DNA from: Amphiura filiformis
Taxonomy: Eukaryota; Echinodermata; Ophiuroidea; Amphilepidida; Amphiuridae
DNA length: 64,000 nt
NCBI RefSeq assembly: GCF_039555335.1
Contig: NC_092647.1
Coordinates: 19,380,946 to 19,444,945, forward strand
Direction: 5' to 3'
A program made the position numbers and the translations under genes. Positions 43,290 through 56,200 of the stretch are shown here, in pieces. The notes beneath the pieces are model-generated. The model was not told where the DNA came from. It ran no database searches and worked only from the letters and a program-made list of their open reading frames with translations. Numbering within the stretch: the stretch's first letter is position 1; each line of letters opens with the position of its first letter.

Positions 43290-44905
43290 CACGGAGTTCC
43301 CTTGCATCGTTCCAGCCAATATTGCATAGCGTTATCATCCCTATATCTTCGTGTCGAACATTGCCGTGATAGTACGACGAATCCACTCGTTTTTCAAAAG
43401 CTACGCATGGCGATTTTGTTCGAGATAGGCCGAGCGACTCAGGCTAAGCATACCATTAAACGATATGAGATACCACAGAGTTTCTATTCTACACGTTTTT
43501 ACGATTTGCGCATGCTCATATGATGTTACCATTACAAGAAAATTCGATTTGTTGTCAGGTAAAACCCAGGTTTTGTTTTCAATACACTAACCATGCATGC
43601 TAACTGGAAATTCAATACACTCAGCGGCGACTGCTGTTTTCATTAAACGCATATATTTTACTGCATTTTCACCGTAGCGATTTTTAAATCGTACATTAAA
43701 AATGTGATAAATTCACCTATTTGAGAAATATAATCATACAAAAGGAACACGCACACAGTGTCGACACTCTGTATTATAAAGAAAAGGAGTCCTACATGTA
43801 TGATTGGCTAGAAATCGATCGCTAGATCGCTCAGTGGTGAAGTACAAACTCAAAATGTAGGGATGTATTCAATTCTATTCAAATCAATATTCTATCATTG
43901 ACGCAGATTAAGAAAGTTGCATATTAGTGTCTCGATAATGTGCATTGTATTATAGACAGTTTCAAAAAACAGTTGAATATATCACATTTTTAATGTACGA
44001 TTTAAAAATCGTTATGTCAAGTTCAAGTTTATTTCACCATCATCATAGCATATAGGGAACAAAATATAGAGAAAAAGATGGTAGGACAATCACAAGAGCA
44101 AAGCTCGAAAGACGTGATTGCCCTCAGTGCAAAAACGAAAAGACGCCTACAAACAACAGACAAAGACGGGGGTGAAAAACGGCAGACTGACAGTACTAGT
44201 GCAGACAGACAAAGACGTTGGCAATGGCATGAGTTATGGAGAGGGATAGAAGTATGTATATGTTAACTTAAGTACAACTTACAATATTAAGATACAATTC
44301 TGAATACAATATATCTATGTATAAAATGCAGTAAAATATATCCACAGCAATCAGCAATCGCCGCTGATTAGTGTATTGAATTTGCAGTTAGTGTATTGAA
44401 AACAAAACCTGAGTTTTACCTGACAACAAATCGAATTTTCTTGTAATGGCAACATCATATGGGGTACTGAGCATGCGCAAATCGTAAAATTTGTAGAATA
44501 GAAACTCTGTGGTACCTCATTTCATTTCGTGTAAATGGTATGATTAGTCTGAGTCGCTCGGCCTATCTCGAACAAAATCGCCATGCGCAGCTGTTGAAAA
44601 CGAGATGATTCGCCGTACTATCACGGCAATTTTGACACGAAGATAGGGATGATGACGCTGTGACGCATAGCCCATTCAGCTCAGATCCACGTGCTGTATA
44701 GAATATTAAATCACAAGTCTATAATACAATGTACTATATCAAGACACTATGCAACTTTCTTTATCTGCGTCAATAATAGAATATTGATTTAAATAGAATT
44801 AAATACATCTCTACATTAACATTTTGAGTTTATACTTCATCACTGAGAGATCTAGCGATCGATTTCTAGCCAATCAGATATGACTCCTTTTCTTGCGTTC
44901 GGTGA
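43290..44905. repeat. Rearranged large inverted duplication
   Basis: Three blocks and their inverted partners: a (43300-43655) with 44330-44695; b (43668-43705) with 43982-44022; c (43783-43965) with 44720-44900. The order is a, b, c, b', a', c', so it is not a simple palindrome; c' lies outside a'. Marker words include TTTTTAAATCGTACATTAAA, GAAAATTCGATTTGTTGTCA and TAGAAATCGATCGCTAGATC. No transposase seen. Confidence 0.8.
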
Positions 44906-45620
44906 AATACCAATGGCCCGTCGCTCACCAACGGAGTATTAAGTTGCAGGGTAAAAATATTTATAATACAGGGGCAGGGATGCAAATTGTGTGGGAGCGG
45001 GGACCACCGCTCCTAGGAAATGACAGTCAAATTGAGGAAATAATGACTTGAGAAGAAAAAGAAAAAGAAGAAAAAAGAGGGATGGAGATAAAAAGAAAAG
45101 AGGGGTGGAAGAGGGAAAAAGGAAAGAGAGGAAAGAAAAAGAAGAGGAGGAGGAGTGTGGTAGAAGATGACGTAGAAGGAAACAGATCTCAGCAAAAGAT
45201 AACAAAGTAATAGGTGAGGGCTGTGAGGCAGTGAAGCTACTGAATGGATGAGAGGAAATCTCAGGACAATGGTTGTGCAAAATTTTGAGGAATTTACATG
45301 ATTGTTCAAGAAATAAGAGCCTTAAAAGAGGAACGTGTTGGGATAACTTGGTGTTATAATATGGAAATGAGTAAAATGCATATTTGAAGAAATTTACAAT
45401 TCATCACATGATGCGGTATACAAAAAAAAAAAAAGAAGTTGGGTGAAGGCAGTTGGAAACATCATGGCACAACTCTGAGGAAATTTATACAGAGGCGGCA
45501 ATAAAGATTTTAAGGGTGAAAAGTCATAAAGGAATTCAGTGTATTGATTCAATACTAATTCCAGTGAGGAGAATTTAAGTCCTGTAAAGGTCGTGGTGAA
45601 TTCTGCTGTAGACATGACTG
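44906..45620. other. Intergenic, purine-rich stretch
   Basis: A GA-rich run at 45045-45180 gives long Ser/Phe/Leu-rich minus frames by composition only. No gene recognised. Confidence 0.5.
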
Positions 45621-45659
45621 CATAATGTTATATTTTGATTGCAGTGACTGTTTTCCTTT

Positions 45660-46560
45660 GCTAGCACAGGTCAGTCATCTGATGGTTACTGGACCATGTA
45701 AACCTGTCAAAAACGCGATATACTACTGGCCCTATGCAATTCAGAGCTCTGAAGCGCAGGTGACATCAGGGATTCTACAAGGAAGTGTTTTGGGCCCTCT
45801 ACTCTTCGTCATTTACACCAACGACCTTCCAGATTGTGTGTCTGCTTCTAAAACAAGACTGTTCGCTGACGACAGCCAATCTACCGGAACATTACATCTC
45901 CAGAGGACTCGGTCGCTCTCCAACGTGACCTTGACGCCCTCCAGAAGTGGGAATCTGACTGGCTAATGAGTTTCAACGCCTCAAAGTGCCAAGTGCTACG
46001 TGTGACCAACAAACGTATGCCCACTCTTGCATCCTACTCCATCCATGGCCACACTGTGGAGATCGGGAACTCGGCTAAGTATATCGGCGTCCATCTTGAT
46101 TCCAAACTGAGCTTCAACACTCACATAGACACCATCACCAAAAAGGCGAACTCAACCAAGGCTTTCCTGTCTCGTAACATCAGCCACTGCAGCCAGAAAG
46201 TCAAGGAAGCAGCCTACACTACCTTCATAAGACCAACTGTGTGGAGTATGCAGCATCTGCATGGGACACACACACACACACACACCCACACCCCCACACA
46301 CCCCCACACACCCACCCCCACCCACCCCGCGTAACAACAAGAAACTTGAACAGGTGCAACGAAACTCAGCCCGCTTTGTCATGGGAGACAAGAGAGAATA
46401 AGCAGCGTAACCTCAATGCTCCGTCATCTCAATTGGACTTCTCTCCAGGATCGACGTCTCGTCAGTCGCCTTCTCATGATGTTCAAGATTCGTTTCGACC
46501 TGGTTGATATCCCATGGAGTCACTACCTCACCCATCCCTCTTCATCCACAACAGTGGTGA
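45660..46560 (+). pseudogene. Non-LTR retrotransposon reverse-transcriptase fragment
   Basis: The first frame carries the palm region: SGILQGSVLGPLLFVIYTND, LFADDSQST (the FADD catalytic motif). After a shift near 45930-45966 a second frame gives SFNASKCQVLRVTNKR, then IGVHLDSKLSFNTHIDTITK and the thumb-like region. A (CA)n tract interrupts it at 46266; beyond it, LNWTSLQDRRLVSRLLMMFK can be read in broken frames. 5'-truncated and non-functional; Jockey/CR1-like superfamily by motif. Confidence 0.8.
46266..46329 (+). repeat. (CA)n/(CCCA)n microsatellite
   Basis: CACACA units grade into CACCC units. It lies inside the reverse-transcriptase fragment, so it expanded after insertion. Confidence 0.95.
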
Positions 46561-47160
46561 CAACAAAACACAATACTACCATATGACTTTGTCAACAAGT
46601 CTATCAAACTTCAAAGTTTGAAAGGATGCTTGAAGCAATGGGCAAGGCCCTGCAAGAGGGGCATATTACCCCCCTGACAAAAAGATATAGAAAAGTGCTC
46701 CATTTGACAAAAGACGAAGGGGGGGGGGCAAAGCAAAAGAAAAGGGAATGGAGCCTGTGGGAAATGCATCCCATACTAGTGTAAAATATCAAATTTTTGC
46801 GCGCTATGTGCACACATTGTCCCAAAAGAGCCTTTTTGGAGAGTTCAATGACTTTACATGTATAGAGTCTCTCTAAAATAATGTACACGCTATGTTAGCA
46901 TTCTCATCTGTGCAGAATAAAGCAATTTTTTTCATGGCTGGTATGATTGAGGAAATGTTGAGCCTAAAACCCTTGCTCCTGATGAAGAAATCACAATTTG
47001 AAGAGGGTAGAGGGGTGCGATTTTGGGGCGCCTTAAAACGCTTTAAAACTTAAAGGCTTTGGATAACCGGGGGAGAGGGTATATACTTGGATTATTTTTC
47101 GACGTGGATGTGCGGCCCGAGCTTCCGAACCCATAACCATTTCTAAGGGTTATGATTTTA
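46561..47160. other. Intergenic, nothing recognised
   Basis: No exon or clear repeat border. A short G-run lies near 46720. Confidence 0.5.
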
Positions 47161-47164
47161 CCAA

Positions 47165-47350
47165 AATAGGTACCCATATCTAAGGATTGTCAGGAAAGTA
47201 AGGACCCATATCTAAGGATTTGAGCTTGAAAATAGTCATAGTAAAAGCAACATGTTTAACTATGTTTTCCACACATAGCACGGAAAATCTAAAAGGAAGA
47301 CCCATGTCTAAGGATTTTTTCTTCAGTAGACCCATGTCTAAGGAATTTTC
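47165..47350 (+). repeat. Minisatellite, CCCATRTCTAAGGATTT units
   Basis: At least four copies of (A/G)CCCAT(A/G)TCTAAGGA(A/T)TTT at about 47171, 47206, 47302 and 47330, irregularly spaced. Confidence 0.75.
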
Positions 47351-47374
47351 GTGGAAAACCTTGTACGTGAGTGC

Positions 47375-47975
47375 TCCCCAGGGGTGGCGGCGGAACGATT
47401 TTGAAAGTACCCCCCCACACTTTCAAAGGGCCTGTCAGGGTGATGTAAAAAATCGAAATTATGGCCGCGAAGAAGTGAGAAACTTTTGCAAAATGAAGGC
47501 CCAATTGAAGCCATTTCGTGGACCATTCTGGCACTATTATTGTGTTTAACTTACAATTTTAGTTTGAAAAATCCAAAACTTGGGTTAAATGAAGGTCTTA
47601 ATTGAAGCCATTCGTGGATAAGTTTTCTCTATCATTGTATAAATTATTGCTTTGAGTGTTGGGTGTCCAAAGCAGAAGCGAAAAGGGGAATTTGCTTATC
47701 CATATGCCTATACACACTGTGTATTAACACAGGGGAGTTGGAAAATTTTGCAAAATGAAGGTCCAATTGAAACCATTTCGTGCATCATTTTTACACTTTC
47801 TTTAAGCATGTTAAGGGTCTAGAATAGAGATTTGATTATTTATGTTCACCCAGACATGTTACACACAGCATATTATGGGTTAAAAGTGGGGGGGCAGGCC
47901 CCCTTTTCAAAAAAGCGGAGGGGCCAGTGGCCCCCCTGGCCCCCGGTTCCGCCGCCGCGCGCCGTTGGCCGGGGA
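47375..47975. mobile_element. Repeat element with GGCGGCGGAAC inverted ends
   Basis: CCCAGGGGTGGCGGCGGAAC near 47378 is inverted in GTTCCGCCGCCGCGCGCC near 47946. Inside, a segment AATGAAGGYCCAATTGAARC followed by CATTTCGTG occurs three times (near 47492, 47589, 47755). Structure suggests a decayed repetitive element; class not known. Confidence 0.5.
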
Positions 47976-48214
47976 GGATTATCAGTACCGGGTACGCGTC
48001 CGGATATGCTTATGATATCGGAAATTTCACTTGCAACCGGCTCAACAGTTAATTTATCAATCAATCAATCAATCAATAAAACAAGCAATGAATATAAATA
48101 ATTATATGATATTCAATTTCGATCAATAGACGTATCAAATCATTAAACAATGAATAAATGAACTGATCGACCAAGAGCCCTTTTTTCTAAAGTGTGTGAG
48201 TATAAAAAAAAAAT

Positions 48215-48274
48215 TAAAAAAATAAATAAATAAAATAAATAAATAAATAAATAAAATAACTTGAGTAAAATGTT

Positions 48275-48351
<77 letters not shown>

Positions 48352-48352
48352 A
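48215..48352 (+). repeat. (AAAT)n microsatellite
   Basis: AAAT units with one interruption (ACTTGAGTAAAATGTTGTT near 48260); same unit as at 8950-9085. A short (AATC)n run precedes it near 48058-48077. Confidence 0.95.
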
Positions 48353-50108
48353 TTTATGAATGCAATGTATTGCTAGTAGCTAGTTTCTTCGGTAGATAGC
48401 AGTATCTTTTACAAGCATGTAAAATTTTAATATTTTGGTCAATTTTTGGAAACAGGCCTAATGGACTAATGCATTTTAAGGCGTTTTCGACCTTTTTTCG
48501 AAATTCGTGAAACAAAGACTAATTTCAAGTTCTTATTTTTGAAAAACACATTTTCCAATCTATTTCATACCAATTAGCAAAAAATAACATAGGCCTAATA
48601 ATATTAAAATCATGAGCTAACTCTTACCTTATGATATACTCAAGATTTTGAGTGCTTAGACTTGTGCCAAGTCTTAACATTTTGTGACTACAGTTGTAAT
48701 GTTTTTGGACCATTTTCCCTCAAATTACAAAAATATTAAAATTTGACTTTTATTGTCAGTTAGGACTAACTAAAGGATTTGGATTTAGCTATGTTTCATT
48801 TGGCAAAACAGGATAATATTTTTTAATCCAAAAAAAAATAGTTTTGTATTTTTCTGGAATGGGGAGTAACTATTTTTGTATGTTTCTGACTTTCTAGCCG
48901 AGCCTGATAAAGTTTTGAGCTTTGGATAGTTTGCCATTGCCATGAATAATATAAAATATATATTCAAAAATGGCTACCATTGACCCAAACTTGAGAAAAT
49001 GATAATGGAATCGTTATTGCCTAGGCCTATATATATTATAGACCCTATCTAATGTATTTTTAGTAAAATGAGAATAACATGCTTAAGACATTCTGTTTCG
49101 GCCTAATAATGGTCACAAATGACCTAGAAGGCATGACTAAAAATCGAATCAAACTAAAAAAAAAAAAAAAAATGTCCCCAAATATTTTAGAGATATTTTG
49201 ATTTGGAAATATGATATGATGAATGTAGGCCTAACTAAACACATAGCCTTTCCAAATTTTTATTATTATCTAAATGTACCTTTCCTTTTTTTTTTAATTA
49301 AGAAAAGGGTTTCATAATTGGAAATATCAAAAGGGCAAATTTGAAAATGAATGTGGGAACTGAAACGCTTGTATGGTTGGAACCTCGTTTAACTTCAAAT
49401 CTTAGCATAAAAAATGTAAGTGTTTGATTAGGCTTAGAAAAAAAATTGTTTGGTTGGAGTAGGCCTAACATAAAAAAAATGCGTAGGCTACTATGATAAA
49501 GGCCTTGAAACTCCTTTTTGTTTCTTTTTCTTTTTTCTTTTTTTTATTGAAATTTTGTTTAAACTCTAGGGTCGGACCTATTTATCGGTCGGGTTACACC
49601 AATCAAACATTTTTTAGACCTAAATGCATGATCCAGCTGCATGATCCTGCATCCTGCCCAGGCCTGATCCAGTGATCCTGCCTCTACTGAATCTACTGAT
49701 GGTATAGCCCCATCACGTAGGCCCCTACCAATCAATTAAAATTAATTATTGAGAACGTCAATATAGAGGGCAGTATTTGGCAGGTGTGGACGAGATTTTC
49801 CCATCATCAACTTGGACTTCCGGATTGCATGCGAGAGTACACACAGTAATGCAGAGAATAACATTGCTAAAAAACCGGATTTTATTGCCTAATTGCCCAA
49901 GATATCTCAAATATTGACTTAAATATACGGCAATTGTATTCTTAGGATTTGTGTAGTGTCAGATTTGAGTGAATATATTGAGCAATTCATGCCATAAAGA
50001 TGACTTTCTCAGTGGCCTAGTGAATAATTTTACATGTAGTTTGACATGTACGAAAGTACATGTAAATGAATGAAGTGTACTGAAAATTGTATGTAACTAT
50101 CGCTCAAA
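48353..50108. other. Intergenic upstream of PIP5K1
   Basis: AT-rich, with frequent AGGCCTA words; no exon recognised. The promoter of PIP5K1 should lie near the right end, but I see no defining element. Confidence 0.5.
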
Positions 50109-50202
50109 ATGGCGGAGGCGGAGCTCGAGGCGGTTCCTAGTCTAAATTTACAAGGGTTAGGAGAACCAGATAGAGAACGCCAATATTCGGGATCGACTAA
50201 AA
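50109..50202 (+). CDS. PIP5K1: PIP5K1 exon 1
   Basis: Encodes MAEAELEAVPSLNLQGLGEP, then DRERQYSGSTK, and ends one base into the next codon at a consensus donor GTAAGTCT. This N-terminal part is not conserved in the family, so the assignment rests on its in-frame junction to the next exons. Confidence 0.65.
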
Positions 50203-53200
50203 GTAAGTCTCAAAATCGGATCCAATATTTCCATCAAATTTTGTCAAATCAAGTATTTATTAATACATGGACGGTAAACCCGCCATGTTATTGTACATGT
50301 TGAACTTACATGAAGTGCCACACCATTCCTCCCTCTTCTCACTTGGTCGCGAGATCCTTTTTAGGGGGGGAGGGTCATAATGTGGCTTGGGTGAGTGGGC
50401 TTTTAAGCCCTTAGTAACCCAAAAAGGTTTGGAGTTTGCTTTTGAAGTCGTTGATGGTTGGAGCTAACACTGTAGAATTAGGTAGCCTATTCCAGTCTGT
50501 TATAACTCGTTGGCTGTAGAAATATCGTCTTGTATCTACTCTCATGTGTTGTTTTTGAAGTTTCATTGGGTGGCCTCTTGTACCTTGGTATTCTGCTAGT
50601 TGGAACATGTCTGTCGGTTTTATGTTGTCAATTCCTGTGAATATTCTGTACGTTTGGATCAAGTCTGCTCTCCTCCTTCTATCTTCTAGTGTCATAAGAT
50701 TCAGTTCCTTTAGTCTTTCATGATATGGTTTGGATTTCAATTCTGGTATTATCTTTGTCGCTCTTCGCTGCACACCTTCAAGCAGCTTGATGTCTTTCTG
50801 TTGGTATGGTCGCCAGGCTTGTATACTGTAATCTAAATGTGGTCTGATGAGGGACTTGTAAAGCTGTAAAACAATTTTCTTGCTCCTGTACTTGAATGTT
50901 CTTTTTACCATCCCTAGTGTTCTGTTCGCCTTCTTTGTTGCTTCCGCTACCTGCTTCCCTACTTTAAGTGTATTTTCCGTCCAGACGCCCAAGTCTTTTT
51001 CTTCTGTTGTACTTGCTAACGCTTTATTCTTCATTTGGTACTGGTGTTGTGGATTGTTGTGTCCAATGTGCATGACTGAGCACTTGTCTACATTCAAGCT
51101 CATTTTCCACTTGTCAGACCAGTCCATGAGCTTGTCTAAGTCATCTTGCAGTTTCTGGATCTCTACATCTGAGCCAACCTTGCTTGTCATCTTTGTGTCG
51201 TCTGCAAATTTACTGATCTCTGAGATGATGTTTATTTCCAAGTCATTCATGAATATGAGGAAGCAGAGTGGGCCTAGGACGGATCCCTGTACAACTGAAC
51301 TTGACACATCACTTGTCTTGGATTTTGCTCCCTGAACTACTACCCTCTGTTTTCTATCAGCTAGCCACGCTTGTATCCATCTCAGTACTTGGCCTTCTAT
51401 GCCGTGAGCTTTTAGTTTTTGCAACAGTCTTTTGTGTGGTACTTTGTCGAAGGCTTTTTGCAGGTCTAAGTAGATGACGTCAACAGGGTGCTCTTCAGCA
51501 ATATGCTTTGTTACCGTTTCTAAGTGCATTAGTAGGTTTGTAGTACAAGATCTGCCTTTCATAAAGCCATGTTGAGTGTCTCTGATGAGGTTATGTTTGT
51601 CAAGATGGGTAGTTACTTGGTCTTTGATTAGTTTCTCCATTGTTTTGCAGACTACTGATGTGAGACTAATCGGTCTGTAATTTCCAGCTGATGATCTTGG
51701 CCCTTCTTGTACACAGGTGTTACATTTGCCATTCTCCATTCTTCTGGTACGTAACCTTCTTTGAGGGAGAGGTTGAAGATTATTGCTAACGGTTCTGCTA
51801 GCTCACTTGCAAGTTCTCGTAACAGCCTTGGGGAAGCGTTGTCTGGTCCTGCGGCTTTGCTGGGGTTTAGCCCAAGCAAATGTTTTTCAACTTGTTCTGG
51901 TTCAATTGTCATAGTTCTGAGTATTTCACTTTCTTCACCATTGAACATTCTTGGCGCTTCTGGTGGCTCGTCGCCTTCTTCTGTGAATACTGATGTGAAG
52001 AAATTGTTAAGTTCTTCGGCCGTTTCTTTGCCTGGTGGTATTACATCTCCGTCTTTATTCTTCAATGGTCCAACAGTGTCTTTCACTTTTCTTTTAGATC
52101 TGGTGTATGCATAAAATCCCTTGGGATTTTCTTTGATTGAGTCAGCGATACTTTTCTCATACTTGTACTTTGCTTCACGTATTTTCTTCTTCGCTGCCTT
52201 CTCACAATCTCGGTAATGCTCTTTGTCTGTTTCACTTTTGGTTGTCTTGAATTTCTGCCATGCTTTCTTCTTTTTCCTGACTGCTTTCATGGTTGCTCTT
52301 GTCATCCATTTTGGCTTTGTTTGTTGCTGGTTTGTCTTCATAGGTATGTGCTCTTCTGCTAAGGAATCAAGTTCGGTTTTCAAACAGGTCCATGCTTCTT
52401 GTGTGCATTTATTTCTGTACTCTTCTTCCCAGTTTCTGTTATGTAACTTCTTTCTCATTTCTTCATAGTTTCCTTTGCCGTAGTTTCTTGAGTGGGCAAC
52501 AGTTCCAGCCTTGATGCTACAAATCATGTCCCATGTAACAATCTGGTGGTCGCTGGTGCCTAACTTGTCATGCACTTGTAAGTCATCTATCATGTCTGGC
52601 TCCGAACTCAGCACCAGGTCTAGTATTGAGTCTTCCCTTGTTGGTTCCAACACGTGCTGGGTCCATAGGTTGTCTTGTACTAGTTCTAGGAAGTCATTTC
52701 CCTTGCTTGTCGTAGCTTGTAACAGATCCCAATCTATCTCTCTAAAGTTGAAATCTCCCATCAATACAATGTCATGTTTGGTTTCAGCAGCTTTCTTGAG
52801 ATCTCTGTATAATTGGTCAAGTTCTTCATCCGTTACTACTTGTGTCTTGTATACAGCTCCAATTAGTATTCCAGCTTTCTCTTTCTGGTTCTGTTCTGTG
52901 TTCACATTGGATATCTCACACCATACTGCTTCTTTAAATTCAAAGTCTTCTCTTCTGACAGCTTCTATGCTGTGTTTCAGGTACAATGCTGCACCTCCAC
53001 TTCTTTTTGTTTCTTTTTCTCTGTCTCCTCTAAATAGCTGGTACCCTGGTAGCTGCACTTCAGCATCAGCTATGTCTTTGTCTAACCATGTCTCTACAAC
53101 ACCAATTACATCTGGTTTGTCTTCTTGTAGTATTCTGCACTCAAATATGTCCCATTGTTTTATTATACTTCTTGCATTAACAAACCAGCACTTCAGTTTT

Positions 53201-56200
53201 TCTTGCTGTGGGTGCTCTTGTGGTTTGTCAGCCGACTGTTTACCATCGCCATGACCATGTCCATGTGATGTAGGCCTAGACAAAACTAACTGTCACATGA
53301 TCATTACAGTTATAATTTCATTTGTATGAACACAACATGACAAACGCACACAAACACTGTGATGAACGTACATAGTTCGCAACGCAAACTTGAAAAAACG
53401 AGCAAAACAGACATGTCATTTTATCGGTATGACTAATTTTCAAATTGACATGATTGATGCAATTCCATGATGTGTTACGATGAGCAGTAGTTTTTCTTTA
53501 CATTGATCATGACGTCATTAATCATGCATAATTGATTGTGCAAAGAAATAGGATAGTCGCTGAACACAACGCACATGAAGATGTGAATAGTTTCATGACA
53601 AGCAAGAACAACGTTTAAGAGGCATTATCTGTTATTTTGGAGAATTTTTTTTAAATGTTTGCCACGGTCAAAAAATGGATTTTCTTTAAACTTTCATATT
53701 TGATGGACCTTGACCTGAAACAAACACACATGAAATAAATTTGGGAAAAATATCCCGTTGCCATGGTAACAGCCAAATTTTCATTTTAGGCCTATTTTCA
53801 CAATTTTGCATTTTTCAGCAGTCAATTTGTCAAGTTTTGAAGCCAGTGTTACTAATATACACAATATATATATACTGTTTTCTTTATAAGGTATTAATAG
53901 GTCAAACCTTAGATGGCGCATTGAAAGTATAAAAATAATCACCGGATGTCAGGGTGGGTTATACCATTTATTTGAAATAGGGTGTTTTTCAATTTTTTCA
54001 AAGTATGAAAATATACCAACTTTGTATAGCTCACAAACCATATGGTAGTGTGCCGATTTCAACATCGACCACAGCATGTTGAGATGATACATTGGTCTTA
54101 TGAAAAAGTTACATTTGAGCTTGGGGAAAACACATCTGTATATACAGTGTTGCCAGACATTTTCCTATTTTTGGAAATTCAACACAAATCTCACCTTAAG
54201 TTAAATGATGTGAAAATGAAACATCATCCTTTCAAGGAACATTTATTAGAAAGAGAGTTTTTATTCATATCAAATTTGATCAGTTATATAAATGGTCAGT
54301 GTTGTTCTAAACCACATGGGTGTTTCCATAATTGGGGTTTTATTGTGATTTGTGGATATTTTTAACTTTTTAAAAGTTATAAAAATACCAAAATGCATTT
54401 CTATAATAAAGAAAGAAACATCGACCTCGTCATGTTGAGATGATACATTGGCCTTATGAAAAGTTATTTTCATCGGGGGTAAAACATCAGTTTATACAGT
54501 GTTGCCAGATATTTTCCTATTTTTTCAAAATTCAACACAAGTCTCGCCGTAAGTTAAAAGATATGAAAATGAAACTTCACCTTCATATGGAACATATCTT
54601 TTTAGAAAGAAAGTTAATTTCATATTCAATTTGATCATCTGGGATGGTCAGTGTTATTCTAAGCCATATGGGTGTTGCCATAGCTGGCGTTTAATATGAC
54701 AATATTTAGATATTTCCAGCTTTTTACAAGTCTTAAAAAATAGTACACACCTTTAAAATTATTGTGGAATGAACGCAATATTAAGGTTAAAAATTAACCT
54801 AAGAACACTTAGTATGTGAATTTTAAATTTGAGTTAAATCTAAATATTTCCTTCTATACAGTATTGCCAGATATTATCACATAATTCAAAATTCAACGTA
54901 TGTTGAGCTTTTTTCAGCTTTTTCAGCTATTTTTCAGTCTTAAAATGCCAAAATACAATGGCATGCATTCCTAAAATAAAGATGTGAAAATGAAACATCG
55001 ACCTCATCATGTTGAGATGATACATCGGTCTTATGAAAAATTTACATTTGAGCTTGGGGAAAAACATCTGTTTATACAGTGTTGCCAGATATTTTCCTAT
55101 TTTTTCAAAATTCAGCACTAGTTTCACCTTAGATTGAAAATGAAAGTTTATTAGAAAGAAATTTACTTTCATATTAAATTTGATCAGTTGTATAAATGGT
55201 CAGTGTTGTTCCAAACCACATGGGTGTTGCCATAATTAGGGTTTATTAGTGAGATGTCGATATTTTTATAAGTCATAAGGGTTCAAATAGCGACGTTTTC
55301 ACATATTTTTTGTGGACCTGAGAGCACATCAGACATATATTGAAATTTGCGATATAATACAAATTTTATGGCAAATGATTAAAAATTGATATTTTTAAAA
55401 TTTAACAGATCTCAAAAGTAAATTGTATAAATCTAGTGATATGTACTTAAAGTCTATGTAGCTGGAATGAAAAGCCGTCCATATGAAAATTTGACCTTTT
55501 CAGATTGAAGATATAGATTTTTTGGGGAAAAATCTATATCTTCACTATGAAAGGTCAAATTTTTCAATTAACATTAATTAATTGATTAGTGGTGGCTTTT
55601 CATCCCAGCTACATACACTTTAAGTACACATCATTAGATTTATTAAATTAACTGTAATATGTCAAAAAATAAAAAATTCAATATGCATAATTTACCTAAA
55701 ATTTTTATTGTATCGCTAATTTTAAAAAAATCAAAATTATTTTATATCAGAAGGACATTCCTCGTATTCAAAATGCAATTTGGTATGTCTGATGTGCTCT
55801 CAGGTCCGACAAAAATACTGTGCAAAAGTGGGTGACCAACCCCTTAAAATACAACACAGAAAACATCAAACATGTATACTTTAAAATATACATAAAAGCC
55901 ATAATGTTTTTACCAATATACACATACTAGCTAGGCTAAAATAAATTAAAATAACATAAGATTGTTACATTGCAAAAAGATGCATATAAGAGTAAGCTAA
56001 TGTTTAAATTACGCCTACCCCATATTATTAAAGCACACATCCCAACTATACTTGCAAAAAAGATATGGGGAAGAAATGGGCAAAAAACTATATAGATCCA
56101 GCAAATGTCTCGAAAGATATGAGAATAGTCAAAGACAATAACGCACAGAACCTTTTCACAGCCAGACAAATTAATGTCCAGTTACCATTCCCGAGAGGAG

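Larger units (their letters stand above)
50411..53283 (-). mobile_element. CR1-like non-LTR retrotransposon, 5'-truncated, one frameshift
   Basis: Inserted antisense in PIP5K1 intron 1. A first frame (53283-51652) encodes an apurinic-type endonuclease (WFVNARSIIKQWD, VGVVETWL-like VIGVVETWLD, VLMGDFNFREIDWD, GTSDHQIVTWD) and the start of the reverse transcriptase (EEWRMANVTPVYKKG). The second frame (51739-50411) continues with GNYRPISLTSV, YLDLQKAFDKVPH, VVQGSVLGPLCFLIFMNDLE and the catalytic KFADD, to the thumb and C-terminal part. The shift lies near 51700-51706 and one missing base explains it. No ATG is near the 5' end, so the element is truncated there. The rest looks little decayed, suggesting a recent insertion. 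Confidence 0.9.

Noticed and set aside
46152-46391. Gly/Cys/Val-rich minus frame
   Set aside because: It is translated from the (CA)n microsatellite within the reverse-transcriptase fragment.
52511-53254. 247-codon plus-strand frame
   Set aside because: Antisense shadow of the endonuclease coding region of the CR1-like element.
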